DNA from: Thermoleophilia bacterium
GTDB taxonomy: Bacteria > Actinomycetota > Thermoleophilia > Gaiellales > Gaiellaceae
Length of the DNA stretch: 18,275 bases
Direction of reading: 5' to 3'
NCBI GenBank assembly: GCA_025936595.1
Contig: JAICTB010000012.1
Span: forward strand, 1-18,275
In this document: positions 7,059 through 13,381 of the stretch, piece after piece
Position numbering within the stretch: the stretch's first letter is position 1
Layout: each line of letters begins with the position of its first letter
Program-made: the position numbers and the translations under genes
Notes under the pieces: generated by a model
The model's database searches: none
Seen by the model: only the letters and a program-made list of their open reading frames with translations
Told to the model about the DNA's origin: nothing

Positions 7059-7513
7059 CCGCCCGATCGAAGGACTCGCGCAACCTCTGTGGCGAGAAAC
7101 GATTCATGGCGGTTCGTAATCAGATCGAAGCTTTCAGGCTCAAACGGCAGGTCACCTCCCGCCTCATCACTGGCTTGAAGGTTGTTGTCAGGTGCTCCTT
7201 CGACCTGGACGACATCAACTCCGAGTGGCCTAAGCCGCTCTCTCGCGACGGGCACGTTTGGCGCCCAAGCCTCGGTGGCGACCGTATGCGGAGGGTGAAC
7301 TGGAAGATCGGCCAACCACTCGCCTCCGCCGGTCCCCATGTCGAGCATGTCGTGTACTGAGCGCGCTCGCTCGGCGACAAGGTGGGTGAAGCCCCACGGG
7401 AGAGGCTTCGTCGCCATTCGCTCGCCAAGCCAAGAGAAATCCCAGCCTTGGGTCGGGTGCCGCTCGGCTTCATCCATCAGGTCATCGAAAGCCGTCGAAC
7501 GTCGTTCATGCAT
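7019..7513 (-). CDS. Class I SAM-dependent methyltransferase, C-terminally truncated
   Basis: A 164-residue protein starting at ATG 7513. SAM-binding motif I is MLDMGTGGGEWLADL (56-70). An acidic residue at the end of strand 2 (around TEAWAPNV), VVQVEGAPDN (101-110), LPFEPESFDLI (122-132) and EVARVLRSGGIFLT (143-156) are the following motifs of the Rossmann methyltransferase core. Relatives of this type normally continue for roughly 80-100 more residues after the RVLRxGGxFLT strand. Here the frame ends eight codons later and the DNA switches to a kinase-like tail in another frame. Substrate unknown; catalytic competence is doubtful without the C-terminal strands. A leaderless-type promoter lies 6 nt upstream of the start. 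Confidence 0.75.
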   Translation of the reverse strand: MHERRSTAFDDLMDEAERHPTQGWDFSWLGERMATKPLPWGFTHLVAERARSVHDMLDMGTGGGEWLADLPVHPPHTVATEAWAPNVPVARERLRPLGVDVVQVEGAPDNNLQASDEAGGDLPFEPESFDLITNRHESFLATEVARVLRSGGIFLTASRARIFS

Positions 7514-7519
7514 ACGTCC

Positions 7520-7548
7520 ATCTTGTCATCCGTCGTCTAAATTGACAA
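7520..7548 (-). promoter_or_regulatory. Promoter of the methyltransferase gene, leaderless type
   Basis: On the minus strand TTGTCA (7548-7543), 17-bp spacer, CAAGAT (7525-7520), then 6 nt to ATG 7513. The -35 overlaps the -35 of the divergent operon because TTGACAA read on the other strand is TTGTCAA. Confidence 0.45.
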
Positions 7549-7572
7549 CACTGGGCCTCTACGTGAGACAAT
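7542..7572 (+). promoter_or_regulatory. Promoter of the GT9-like/SLATT/CD-NTase operon
   Basis: TTGACA (7542-7547) and GACAAT (7567-7572), spacer 19 bp, then 7 nt to the ATG at 7580. The -35 is consensus and the spacer slightly long. There is no Shine-Dalgarno before 7580, so the first gene is probably read from a leaderless mRNA. It shares its -35 bases with the divergent methyltransferase promoter. Confidence 0.5.
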
Positions 7573-7579
7573 CGAACGT

Positions 7580-8737
7580 ATGCACGAAGCTCAGCGCCCC
7601 GGGGCCAAAGAGAAACTCCTCGTCAACTACTGGTATGCGCACCCAATCGGACACGCGATCGAAGGTCTTCGGTATTGCCTCGGCTACCACCGTGCCGACC
7701 CGGAGCTCAGCGTAAATCTCCTTCTGAACGCCGCGACGCCGATCGAACTGTCTGACTACGTCGACTTCGTCGACCGCACATACGGAGTGCCATATCGGGA
7801 CTTCGTCGAGCCGGATGGCGATCCGGCGCTCGCCCTCCAAGAAGTTCCACGTCAGTGGGATTGGGTTGTTGACAACCATCGAGCGCACGAAACGAGCCAC
7901 GACACGATTCGCGGGTTCCGGTCCTTCTTCGACGCCACGAATAAGCATCTCGTCGCGAAGCACGGACGTGGCGTGGCCGGTGCGGAGCCGCCGTCATATG
8001 AGCGGCACCATCAGCTGATCTTCGAGCTCCCAGCAGAAGCGCGAGCTGCGGCAGAGACCCGGCTCATGGGCCGGATGGCGATATCGGTTGTGTTGGCAGG
8101 AAACTCAGAGCGAGAGATGTACCCGTCGGTGTCGTCCTGGCAGCTGATCCTCGGTGGTCTAGCGGAACGCTTCCCGGACGCAGTCTTCTGCCTCATCGGG
8201 AAGTCGAACCAGCTGAATACGTTCTCGATCTCCAGAGTTGAGAGCGACGAGGTCGTGCGGATATTGGAGACGGTGCCGACGATCGACTGCTTCGACCTGC
8301 CGTTGAGCGAGCAGCTCGCGCTCGTCGAGGCGGCAAAACTTCACGTGTCGCCGCATACCGGATTCTCATTCGCGGCATCCGCCGTCGGCACCCCCTGGCT
8401 GGCGATCTCCGGAGGGCGCTGGCACGAGTACTTCTTCAACGGCGTCCCGTTCCACTCGGTGCTTCCGGACCCGGATCGTTACCCAACTTTCGCGTGGGCT
8501 GGCCCATTACCATCAATCGAAGACAGCGACGGAGAGGGACTGCGCACACCGACGATGAGCCACGCGCGCCTCAAGAGCGATCTCCCTGAGATCCTTGAAT
8601 ACGCGCAGCGCCTAGTCGACGGCACGATCGGGTACGAGGAGGCGTTGGCCGACTACTTCCCTCGGCTGCTCCGCGCCTACCACGGCGATCGGTCAAAGAT
8701 CTTCAGCTTCGACAGTCTGCACGAGGAGTACATGTGA
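7580..8737 (+). CDS. GT-B fold protein, glycosyltransferase family 9-like; first gene of the CD-NTase operon
   Basis: A 385-residue protein. The C-terminal half has the pattern of ADP-heptose-type (GT9) GT-B enzymes: a strand-loop VFCLIGKSNQ, then DLPLSEQLALVEAAKLHVSP followed by HTGFSFAASAVGTPWLAISGG, which is the nucleotide-sugar-binding region of that fold. The N-terminal half begins LLVNYWYAHPIGHAIEGLRY and contains strands resembling the acceptor domain. Donor and acceptor are unknown, and a Gram-positive host would not make LPS heptose, so a surface glycan, a small molecule or a degenerate role are all possible. No signal peptide. Its stop (8735-8737) overlaps the GTG start of the SLATT gene in GTGA, so the two are translationally coupled. 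Whether it belongs to the defence module or is a passenger is the main open question here. Confidence 0.75.
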   Translation: MHEAQRPGAKEKLLVNYWYAHPIGHAIEGLRYCLGYHRADPELSVNLLLNAATPIELSDYVDFVDRTYGVPYRDFVEPDGDPALALQEVPRQWDWVVDNHRAHETSHDTIRGFRSFFDATNKHLVAKHGRGVAGAEPPSYERHHQLIFELPAEARAAAETRLMGRMAISVVLAGNSEREMYPSVSSWQLILGGLAERFPDAVFCLIGKSNQLNTFSISRVESDEVVRILETVPTIDCFDLPLSEQLALVEAAKLHVSPHTGFSFAASAVGTPWLAISGGRWHEYFFNGVPFHSVLPDPDRYPTFAWAGPLPSIEDSDGEGLRTPTMSHARLKSDLPEILEYAQRLVDGTIGYEEALADYFPRLLRAYHGDRSKIFSFDSLHEEYM

Positions 8738-9240
8738 GTTCACAGCGACAGTCGCAGGAGGAAATTCGGAAAGAGGGCGAGCGTGTGCACGAGAGCGCCA
8801 TGCTGTCTTCTGAAACTCAGTTCGAGTACGCCAAGCGGTGGCGGCGCGCGGATCGATGGATTGGAGGTTTAGCCGCAGCCCTCGCTGGTGTAGCAGGCGT
8901 TGGAGGACTCTCTGACGTTCTGTCGGTGCATTGGGCCGGCTTCATCGCGATTCTGTCGGCCGTGGCCAGCGCGATTGCTGCGTCGCTCGGCGCACCAAAG
9001 ACAAAGGAAAGAGCAGCGATCTCCGCGAACGCCTTTCGCGCCCTCCAGCAGGACGTGCGGATCTTTCTGAAGATTGATCTGCCGGCTCTCAGTGACGGAG
9101 ATGCGCGGGAGCGGTTGCAGTCGCTCGTCGACCGGCTCCAGGAACTGAACAAGGACGCCGAGATCCCCTCGCCTAAAGCCTGGAAGCGCGCGAAGTCGGC
9201 AATTGATGGCGGCGCGCAACGCTATGAGGTTGATCAGTGA
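8734..9240 (+). CDS. SLATT-domain two-transmembrane protein, candidate CBASS effector
   Basis: A 168-residue protein from GTG 8734, with AGGAG at 8724-8728 placed 5 nt before it. The N-terminus is a charged helix (residues 8-40). Two hydrophobic segments follow (about 43-63 and 67-86) separated by a very short loop (SVHW), then a cytosolic helical part with ALQQDVRIFLKIDLPALSDG and RLQSLVDRLQELNKDAEIPS. This helix-TM-TM-helical layout matches SLATT proteins, predicted membrane effectors that are encoded beside SMODS nucleotidyltransferases. In that model a nucleotide signal makes the protein disrupt or permeabilise the membrane of infected cells. It lies between the GT-B gene (4-bp overlap) and the CD-NTase gene (1-3 bp overlap). 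The SLATT assignment rests on topology and neighbourhood rather than on sequence search. Confidence 0.75.
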   Translation: MSSQRQSQEEIRKEGERVHESAMLSSETQFEYAKRWRRADRWIGGLAAALAGVAGVGGLSDVLSVHWAGFIAILSAVASAIAASLGAPKTKERAAISANAFRALQQDVRIFLKIDLPALSDGDARERLQSLVDRLQELNKDAEIPSPKAWKRAKSAIDGGAQRYEVDQ

Positions 9241-10115
9241 TGCCGCTCACCACCGCACAAGCCATGACTCAGTTCCTTCAGGAAATTTCCCCAACCGATG
9301 CGCAGCGAACGGACATCACCTCGAAGGTGTCCTCAACGCGTCGTTATCTCCAGGAGGCGTTCCCAGGAAGCAGCGACCTTCCCCTTAAGCGCGTAATCCT
9401 GATCGGCTCTGCAGACCGTGGAACGATCATCCGACCGGTGAATGACGTCGACGTGCTTGCTCAGTTCGCCAACAACGACGGCGTGTTCGAGAAGTACCGC
9501 TACGACTCGAGCGCATTTCTTCAGCGCATCCGAACCGCCCTAGACGCAAAGACATCGATCAAGCAGATCGGTGCTCGTGGCCAAGCGGTACGACTGTTCT
9601 ACCAAAGCGGCGCTCATGTCGACATCGCCCCGGTCTTTAAGTGGAGCGGAGGCGGCTACGCGTTGCCTTCAGGGAGTGGCGGTGATTGGATCACGACCGA
9701 CCCTGAGGCTCAGGCCGCCTGGTACTCGCAACGCAGGACGACAGTCGGGTCGAACCTCACGAACGTTGCGAAGCTCGTGCGCCGATGGAACAACGTCCAC
9801 AGCAAGCGATTCGAGTCGTTCCACCTCGAAGTGATGGTGGCATCGATGTTCAGCACCGTAGGTTCGAATCACCGAGACGCCTTGAAGTGCTTCTTCGATT
9901 GGGGCCAGGGTTGGGTTGGCGTGAGCGATCCGGCTGGACACAGTGGATCGTTGGATCAGTACCTCACAAACGCAGATCGACTGGCCATAGGATCTCGCTT
10001 CAGCGAAGCCCTCACTCGTGCGAATCGCGCTCTGGCGGCCGAGGCAAGCGGGGATCATGTCGAAGCTAAGCGCCTCTGGCGAGTCGAGCTAGGCGACGAG
10101 TTTCCAACGAATTAG
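9240..10115 (+). CDS. CD-NTase (SMODS-type nucleotidyltransferase), CBASS cyclase
   Basis: A 291-residue protein from ATG 9240, overlapping the SLATT stop in TGATG; GTG 9237 is an alternative one codon earlier, and GAGG at 9226-9229 could serve either. The polymerase-beta nucleotidyltransferase core is intact: VILIGSADRGTIIRPVNDVD (residues 52-71) gives the GS motif (56-57) and the first two metal-binding aspartates (Asp69, Asp71). AHVDIAPVFKW (125-135) supplies the third (Asp128). The OAS1-C-like helical half follows with NVAKLVRRWNNVHSKRFESF. Such enzymes make cyclic di- or trinucleotides or linear oligonucleotides in response to phage. Product is not predictable from these motifs. No Cap2/Cap3 or HORMA/TRIP13 genes follow, which fits a minimal type I layout with the adjacent SLATT protein as effector. 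Confidence 0.88.
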   Translation: MPLTTAQAMTQFLQEISPTDAQRTDITSKVSSTRRYLQEAFPGSSDLPLKRVILIGSADRGTIIRPVNDVDVLAQFANNDGVFEKYRYDSSAFLQRIRTALDAKTSIKQIGARGQAVRLFYQSGAHVDIAPVFKWSGGGYALPSGSGGDWITTDPEAQAAWYSQRRTTVGSNLTNVAKLVRRWNNVHSKRFESFHLEVMVASMFSTVGSNHRDALKCFFDWGQGWVGVSDPAGHSGSLDQYLTNADRLAIGSRFSEALTRANRALAAEASGDHVEAKRLWRVELGDEFPTN

Positions 10116-10166
10116 CCCCTTGTTCCGCCTCTTGTATCCGTTCCTCGAAGTTCATCTGTAGTCGCT

Positions 10167-10457
10167 CTAGTGCCGTCGCAAGAAGTCGTCCGGTGTGACG
10201 CCTGGGTCGAGTTGCGTCCATTCGCCGGTCTCGACATCGCAGACTCGGTTGGCTGCGCGGTCAACGAAAAACCACCGGCCGTCTTCTGCGGGCATGGCTG
10301 ACGCGCCTGGAACTAGCGGGATTGCATGTTCGCCGACCTGGACGACAATCTGCCGGCGCCGTCTTCGACTCTCACCCGAATCATCTGGTCGAGGATCCTC
10401 TGCTCGAGAATCATCTGTCGAGCCCGACCCATCCACGGTAAATCTTGCCTCATTCAT
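10167..10457 (-). CDS. Small hypothetical protein with acidic linker and C-terminal beta-rich part
   Basis: A 96-residue protein when started at ATG 10457, which sits 6 nt after a promoter-like pair; ATG 10517 is in frame but less supported. The first half is low-complexity and acidic (DGSGSTDDSRAEDPRPDD) followed by a basic SRRRRR run. The second half is folded-looking: QIVVQVGEHAIPLVPGASAM, GRWFFVDRAANRVCDVETGE, then W..LDPGVTPDDFLRRH. No signal peptide or membrane segment. I do not recognise the family. It converges on the CD-NTase gene with a 51-bp gap and is the rightmost reasonably supported gene of the lower-GC region. Confidence 0.5.
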   Translation of the reverse strand: MNEARFTVDGSGSTDDSRAEDPRPDDSGESRRRRRQIVVQVGEHAIPLVPGASAMPAEDGRWFFVDRAANRVCDVETGEWTQLDPGVTPDDFLRRH

Positions 10458-10463
10458 CTCAAC

Positions 10464-10492
10464 ATTTTCCCACTTGTAACCTGTCTTGGCAA
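10464..10492 (-). promoter_or_regulatory. Promoter-like pair before the small hypothetical gene
   Basis: Minus strand TTGCCA (10492-10487), 17-bp spacer, GAAAAT (10469-10464), then 6 nt to ATG 10457. The same geometry is seen before the HIT and methyltransferase genes; the -10 is only a 4/6 match. Confidence 0.35.
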
Positions 10493-10494
10493 CA

Positions 10495-10674
10495 CTACGC
10501 TTCCGACATGTCTTCATCGGCGTCTAGTGCGACTCGCATGCCGAGGGTAAGTTGGAGGTGAGGCCGGGTGTGCGTCAGCGCCCAGGCGCTCGGATCGCCT
10601 GCCCGGCCTTCCCAGGCTGTCTGAACGCCCGTTAACCTCAAGAACCCTTTCCACGATGGAGGACGATCACCCAT
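10495..10674 (-). CDS. Doubtful small ORF (59 aa)
   Basis: Minus-strand ATG at 10674 to TAG at 10495 encodes a peptide containing LRLTGVQTAWEGRAGDPSAW and ending LGMRVALDADEDMSEA. Codon third positions are mixed, there is no ribosome-binding site, and I recognise no family. It is listed because the 10458-10810 stretch otherwise holds only the small ORF at 10673-10801 and a terminator. Confidence 0.25.
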   Translation of the reverse strand: MGDRPPSWKGFLRLTGVQTAWEGRAGDPSAWALTHTRPHLQLTLGMRVALDADEDMSEA

Positions 10675-10801
10675 GACGCAAGAGGCTCGCGGCGGCGGAC
10701 GTCGGCCGCGGCGCGGGATTGAGCTTGAGCTGGAATCGGGTGAGCGGCAGCTGCACGACAAACGCGCCCGCCGGGTGGCGGGCGCGTGTTGGTTTGAATA
10801 A
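10673..10801 (+). CDS. Candidate small ORF (42 aa) with strong Shine-Dalgarno
   Basis: ATG 10673 is preceded by GGAGGA (10658-10663) at 9 nt, one of the best ribosome-binding sites in the window. The peptide is basic at the start (EARGGGRRPRRG), then IELELESGERQLHDK. Its 3' third reads through the hairpin that I assign as the tRNA terminator on the other strand, which weakens it. It overlaps the doubtful minus ORF at its start. No family recognised. Confidence 0.3.
   Translation: MTQEARGGGRRPRRGIELELESGERQLHDKRARRVAGACWFE
10757..10787 (-). terminator. Rho-independent terminator downstream of tRNA-Tyr
   Basis: An 11-bp perfect stem, almost all G/C (10762-10772 with 10777-10787), loop ACCC on the minus strand, followed on that strand by TTTGTC. 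It starts about 23 nt after the encoded CCA of the tRNA, as expected for a monocistronic tRNA transcript. Confidence 0.75.
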
Positions 10802-10809
10802 GGAAGCTT

Positions 10810-10894
10810 TGGTGGGGGCGGGAGGATTCGAACCTCCGTAGGCTGAGCCGACGGGTTTACAGCCCGTTCCCTTTGGCCGCTCGGGCACACCCCC
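10810..10894 (-). tRNA. tRNA-Tyr (GTA anticodon), CCA encoded
   Basis: On the minus strand the 5' acceptor GGGGGTG (10894-10888) pairs with CGCCCCC (10820-10814, one G-U), followed by discriminator A and an encoded CCA ending at 10810. The anticodon stem/loop reads CGGGCTGTAAACCCG with anticodon GTA (Tyr). A long variable arm (CGTCGGCTCAGCCTACG) marks it as a class II tRNA, as bacterial tRNA-Tyr is, and GGTTCGAATCC is the T-loop. Its 3' end faces the lower-GC island. Confidence 0.95.
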
Positions 10895-11085
10895 TTGAGA
10901 GCCCGCGGATTGTAGCCCGCTCGCCCCTGACCGGCTGCCGCCGCTGCGCGGCGAAGCCGCGCCCCGCCAGCGGCCTCTCGTCGCTGTGGCCACGCGCCTC
11001 TCCGGGGTCGTGCGTCGTTGCACTGCCCCCTCCGGGCGCGTGTCCACAGCAACGAGTCAGGAGCGACCGGCGTATCGTCAACTCG
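10895..11085. other. Non-coding gap between tRNA-Tyr and the oxidoreductase gene
   Basis: 191 bp, GC-rich. Apart from TATCGT (11073-11078), a possible -10 for the plus-strand gene, I see no hairpin, repeat or convincing small ORF. The tRNA promoter should lie here on the minus strand but no clear hexamers stand out. Confidence 0.5.
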
Positions 11086-12168
11086 ATGAAACGCTACGAC
11101 GCCGTCGTCGTCGGCGGGGGGCCCGCCGGGTCGACCACCGCCTGGCGGCTCGCCGATGCGGGGGCGAGCGTCCTCCTCGTCGACAAGGCGCGGTTTCCGC
11201 GCGACAAGCCGTGCGGCGGCGGGCTGACGATCCGCGCGGTGCGCCAGTGCCCCGTCGATCCGTCGCCGATCGTCGAGGAGGAGGTCGACCTTGTCGAGCT
11301 GCGCTTCCGCTACGGGGACTCGGTGCTGCGCCACGCGCGCACGCCGGTGATCCGGATGACGCAGCGACGGCGGCTCGACGCGTTCCTGCTCGACGCGGCG
11401 CGCGAGAAGGGCGTGGAGGTGCGCGAGGGAACGACGATCGACGCCGCTGACGTGCCGGCCGACGTCGTCGTCGGGGCCGACGGCGCGAACGGCACGACGG
11501 CGCGGGCGCTTGGTCTCGGTGCGGGTATCGTCCACGGTGTCGCCTACGAAGGCAACGTTGGCTACGGCGCCGTCGACCGCGCACGCTACGACCGGCGCGC
11601 GGTGGTCGAGCTCGCCGACATCCCCGGCGGGTACGGCTGGGTCTTCGCGAAGGGCGATCACGTGAACATCGGCGTCGGCGCGTGGCAGAGCGAAGGACCG
11701 CGCATCCGCGAGCACCTGGCGCGCGTCTGCGAGGCCCATGGTCTCGACCCGTCGCAGCTCGAGAACCTGCGCGGACACCGCCTGCCGCTGCGGCGTCCCG
11801 GAACGCGGATCGCGAACGAGCGCGGGCTGCTCGTTGGCGACGCCGCCGGTCTGATCGACCCGGTGTCCGGCGACGGGATGTACGAGTGCTTCCTCTCGTC
11901 GAGGTACGCCGCGGAGGCGATTCTCGCCGGCGACCTCGCCTCGTACGAGGGCGCAGTCGAGACGGCGCTCGCACCGCTCCACCGCGCGTCCTGGAAGCTC
12001 AAGCGCGCGCTGGATCGCTGGCCGCGCACCTCCTGGCGCGTCGCCCGGACGGAGCTGCTCTGGCGGAGCGTGGAGCGCCTCCTCCTCGGCGATCTGTCGG
12101 CCCCGGGCGAGCAGCACGGCGTCGCCCGCATCCCGCTCCGCGCGCTGGAGCTCCTGAGCCGCACCTAA
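11086..12168 (+). CDS. Geranylgeranyl reductase family FAD-dependent oxidoreductase
   Basis: A 360-residue protein from ATG 11086; the frame is open further upstream through the tRNA gene, but those codons cannot be coding. TATCGT at 11073-11078 ends 7 nt before the ATG, so translation may be leaderless. The FAD Rossmann motif is YDAVVVGGGPAGSTTAWRLA (residues 4-23). Next is DKARFPRDKPCGGGLT, the typical KPCGGGL signature of this family. GYGWVFAKGDHVNIGVGAW and LLVGDAAGLIDPVSGDGMYE are the substrate-side and second FAD motifs. Family members reduce isoprenoid double bonds or oxidise related substrates (menaquinone, polyprenyl chains). Function in quinone or isoprenoid saturation is an inference; no biosynthetic neighbours are present. 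Confidence 0.88.
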   Translation: MKRYDAVVVGGGPAGSTTAWRLADAGASVLLVDKARFPRDKPCGGGLTIRAVRQCPVDPSPIVEEEVDLVELRFRYGDSVLRHARTPVIRMTQRRRLDAFLLDAAREKGVEVREGTTIDAADVPADVVVGADGANGTTARALGLGAGIVHGVAYEGNVGYGAVDRARYDRRAVVELADIPGGYGWVFAKGDHVNIGVGAWQSEGPRIREHLARVCEAHGLDPSQLENLRGHRLPLRRPGTRIANERGLLVGDAAGLIDPVSGDGMYECFLSSRYAAEAILAGDLASYEGAVETALAPLHRASWKLKRALDRWPRTSWRVARTELLWRSVERLLLGDLSAPGEQHGVARIPLRALELLSRT

Positions 12169-12202
12169 AGAACCGCCCGTTCCCTGCCGACAAGAAAGCG
12201 GC

Positions 12203-13381
12203 ATGGAACTGAATGCGCTCCTCCAGCGCGCCGTCGACCTCGAGGCGTCGGACATCCACCTGAAGGTGGGGCGGCCGCCCGCGGTCCGCCGCGACGGCGA
12301 GATCGTCACGCTCGAGGTTCCGCCCCTCACCGACGACGACCTCGACGCGATCCTGCGCACGGTCACCGCCGCCGCGCCGAAGCGCTACGACCAGTTCCAG
12401 GAGACCGGCGACCTCGACATCGCCTATACCTCCGGCAGCCTGCCGCGCTTCCGCGTCAACGCGTTCCGGCAGCGCGGGGCCGTGTCCTTCGCGCTCCGCG
12501 TCATCCCGGCGACGGTTCCCACATTCGAAGCGCTCGGCCTTCCCGAGGGAGTCGGCCGCCTCGCGGAGGAGCACCGCGGGCTCATCCTCGTCACCGGCGC
12601 GACCGGGTCGGGCAAGACGACGACGCTCGCGTCGATCATCGACTACATCAACCGCACCCGGCGGTCGCACATCGTCACGGTCGAAGACCCGATCGAGATC
12701 ATGCACGGCGACCAGCTCTCGATCGTCAACCAGCGCGAGATCGGCCTCGACACCGAAAGCTTCGGCCAGGCGCTGCGGCGCGCGCTCCGCCAGGATCCCG
12801 ACACGATCCTGATCGGCGAGCTGCGCGACGCCGAGACGGCACAGACCGCGCTGCAGGCGGCCGAGTCCGGCCACCTCGTCTTCTCGACGCTGCACACGAT
12901 CGACGCGGCGGAGACGGTCGGCCGCATGATCGAGTTCTTCCCGCCGGCGAAGCAGCAGCAGATCCGCTCGATCCTCGCAGGCGTCCTACGCGGTGTGATC
13001 TCGCAGCGGCTCCTGCCGCGCACCGGCGGCGGCCGGGTCGCGGCCGTGGAGCTGATGATCACGAACGCGCGCATCGCCGACCTGATTCGCGAGAACAAGC
13101 CCGAGGAGATCACCGACGCGATCGCCGAGGGCGAGTTCTCGAAGATGCAGACGTTCGCGAAGGCGTTGATCGAGCACGTGCTCTCCGGGGAGGTGGATCG
13201 CGAGGTCGCTGCGAATGCGTCGACCAACCGCCACGACTTCATGGTCGCGCTCGAGTACGCCGAGAAGGCACAGGCGGCCGGGATCGATCACGCGGCGCCG
13301 GCGGCGGCCGCGCCGGAACCGGAGCCGGAGCCCGCACCGGAGCCGGAGTTCGAGCTTCGACTCGCGCCGCTGGGCGACTGA
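12203..13381 (+). CDS. pilT: Type IV pilus twitching motility ATPase PilT
   Basis: A 392-residue PilT/PilU-class ATPase. The N-terminal domain carries EASDIHLKVGRPPAVRRDG (residues 14-32) and the PAS-like part. The core has Walker A GATGSGKTT (132-140), the Asp box TVEDPIEIMH (159-168), Walker B DTILIGELRD (200-209) and the His box HLVFSTLHT (224-232). The C-terminal AIAEGEFSKMQTF is typical of PilT. It powers depolymerisation of pili at the inner membrane base as a hexamer. Downstream of the ATPase is a Pro/Glu repeat tail (PEPEPEPAPEPEFE) of about 35 residues not usual in PilT, perhaps a linker for a partner. The stop overlaps the next ATG (TGATG), so translation is coupled. No pilB or pilC is in the window. 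Confidence 0.95.
   Translation: MELNALLQRAVDLEASDIHLKVGRPPAVRRDGEIVTLEVPPLTDDDLDAILRTVTAAAPKRYDQFQETGDLDIAYTSGSLPRFRVNAFRQRGAVSFALRVIPATVPTFEALGLPEGVGRLAEEHRGLILVTGATGSGKTTTLASIIDYINRTRRSHIVTVEDPIEIMHGDQLSIVNQREIGLDTESFGQALRRALRQDPDTILIGELRDAETAQTALQAAESGHLVFSTLHTIDAAETVGRMIEFFPPAKQQQIRSILAGVLRGVISQRLLPRTGGGRVAAVELMITNARIADLIRENKPEEITDAIAEGEFSKMQTFAKALIEHVLSGEVDREVAANASTNRHDFMVALEYAEKAQAAGIDHAAPAAAAPEPEPEPAPEPEFELRLAPLGD

Noticed and set aside
10810..10894. Search for a direct repeat of the tRNA-Tyr 3' end at the left island border
   Set aside because: No stretch near 5360-5460 resembles the tRNA 3' half, so an att-site pair cannot be claimed.
10495..12366. 623-codon minus-strand frame overlapping the tRNA and the oxidoreductase
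   Set aside because: It runs through the tRNA-Tyr and opposite a well-recognised flavoprotein; only the short 3' ATG ORF (10674-10495) is kept as doubtful.
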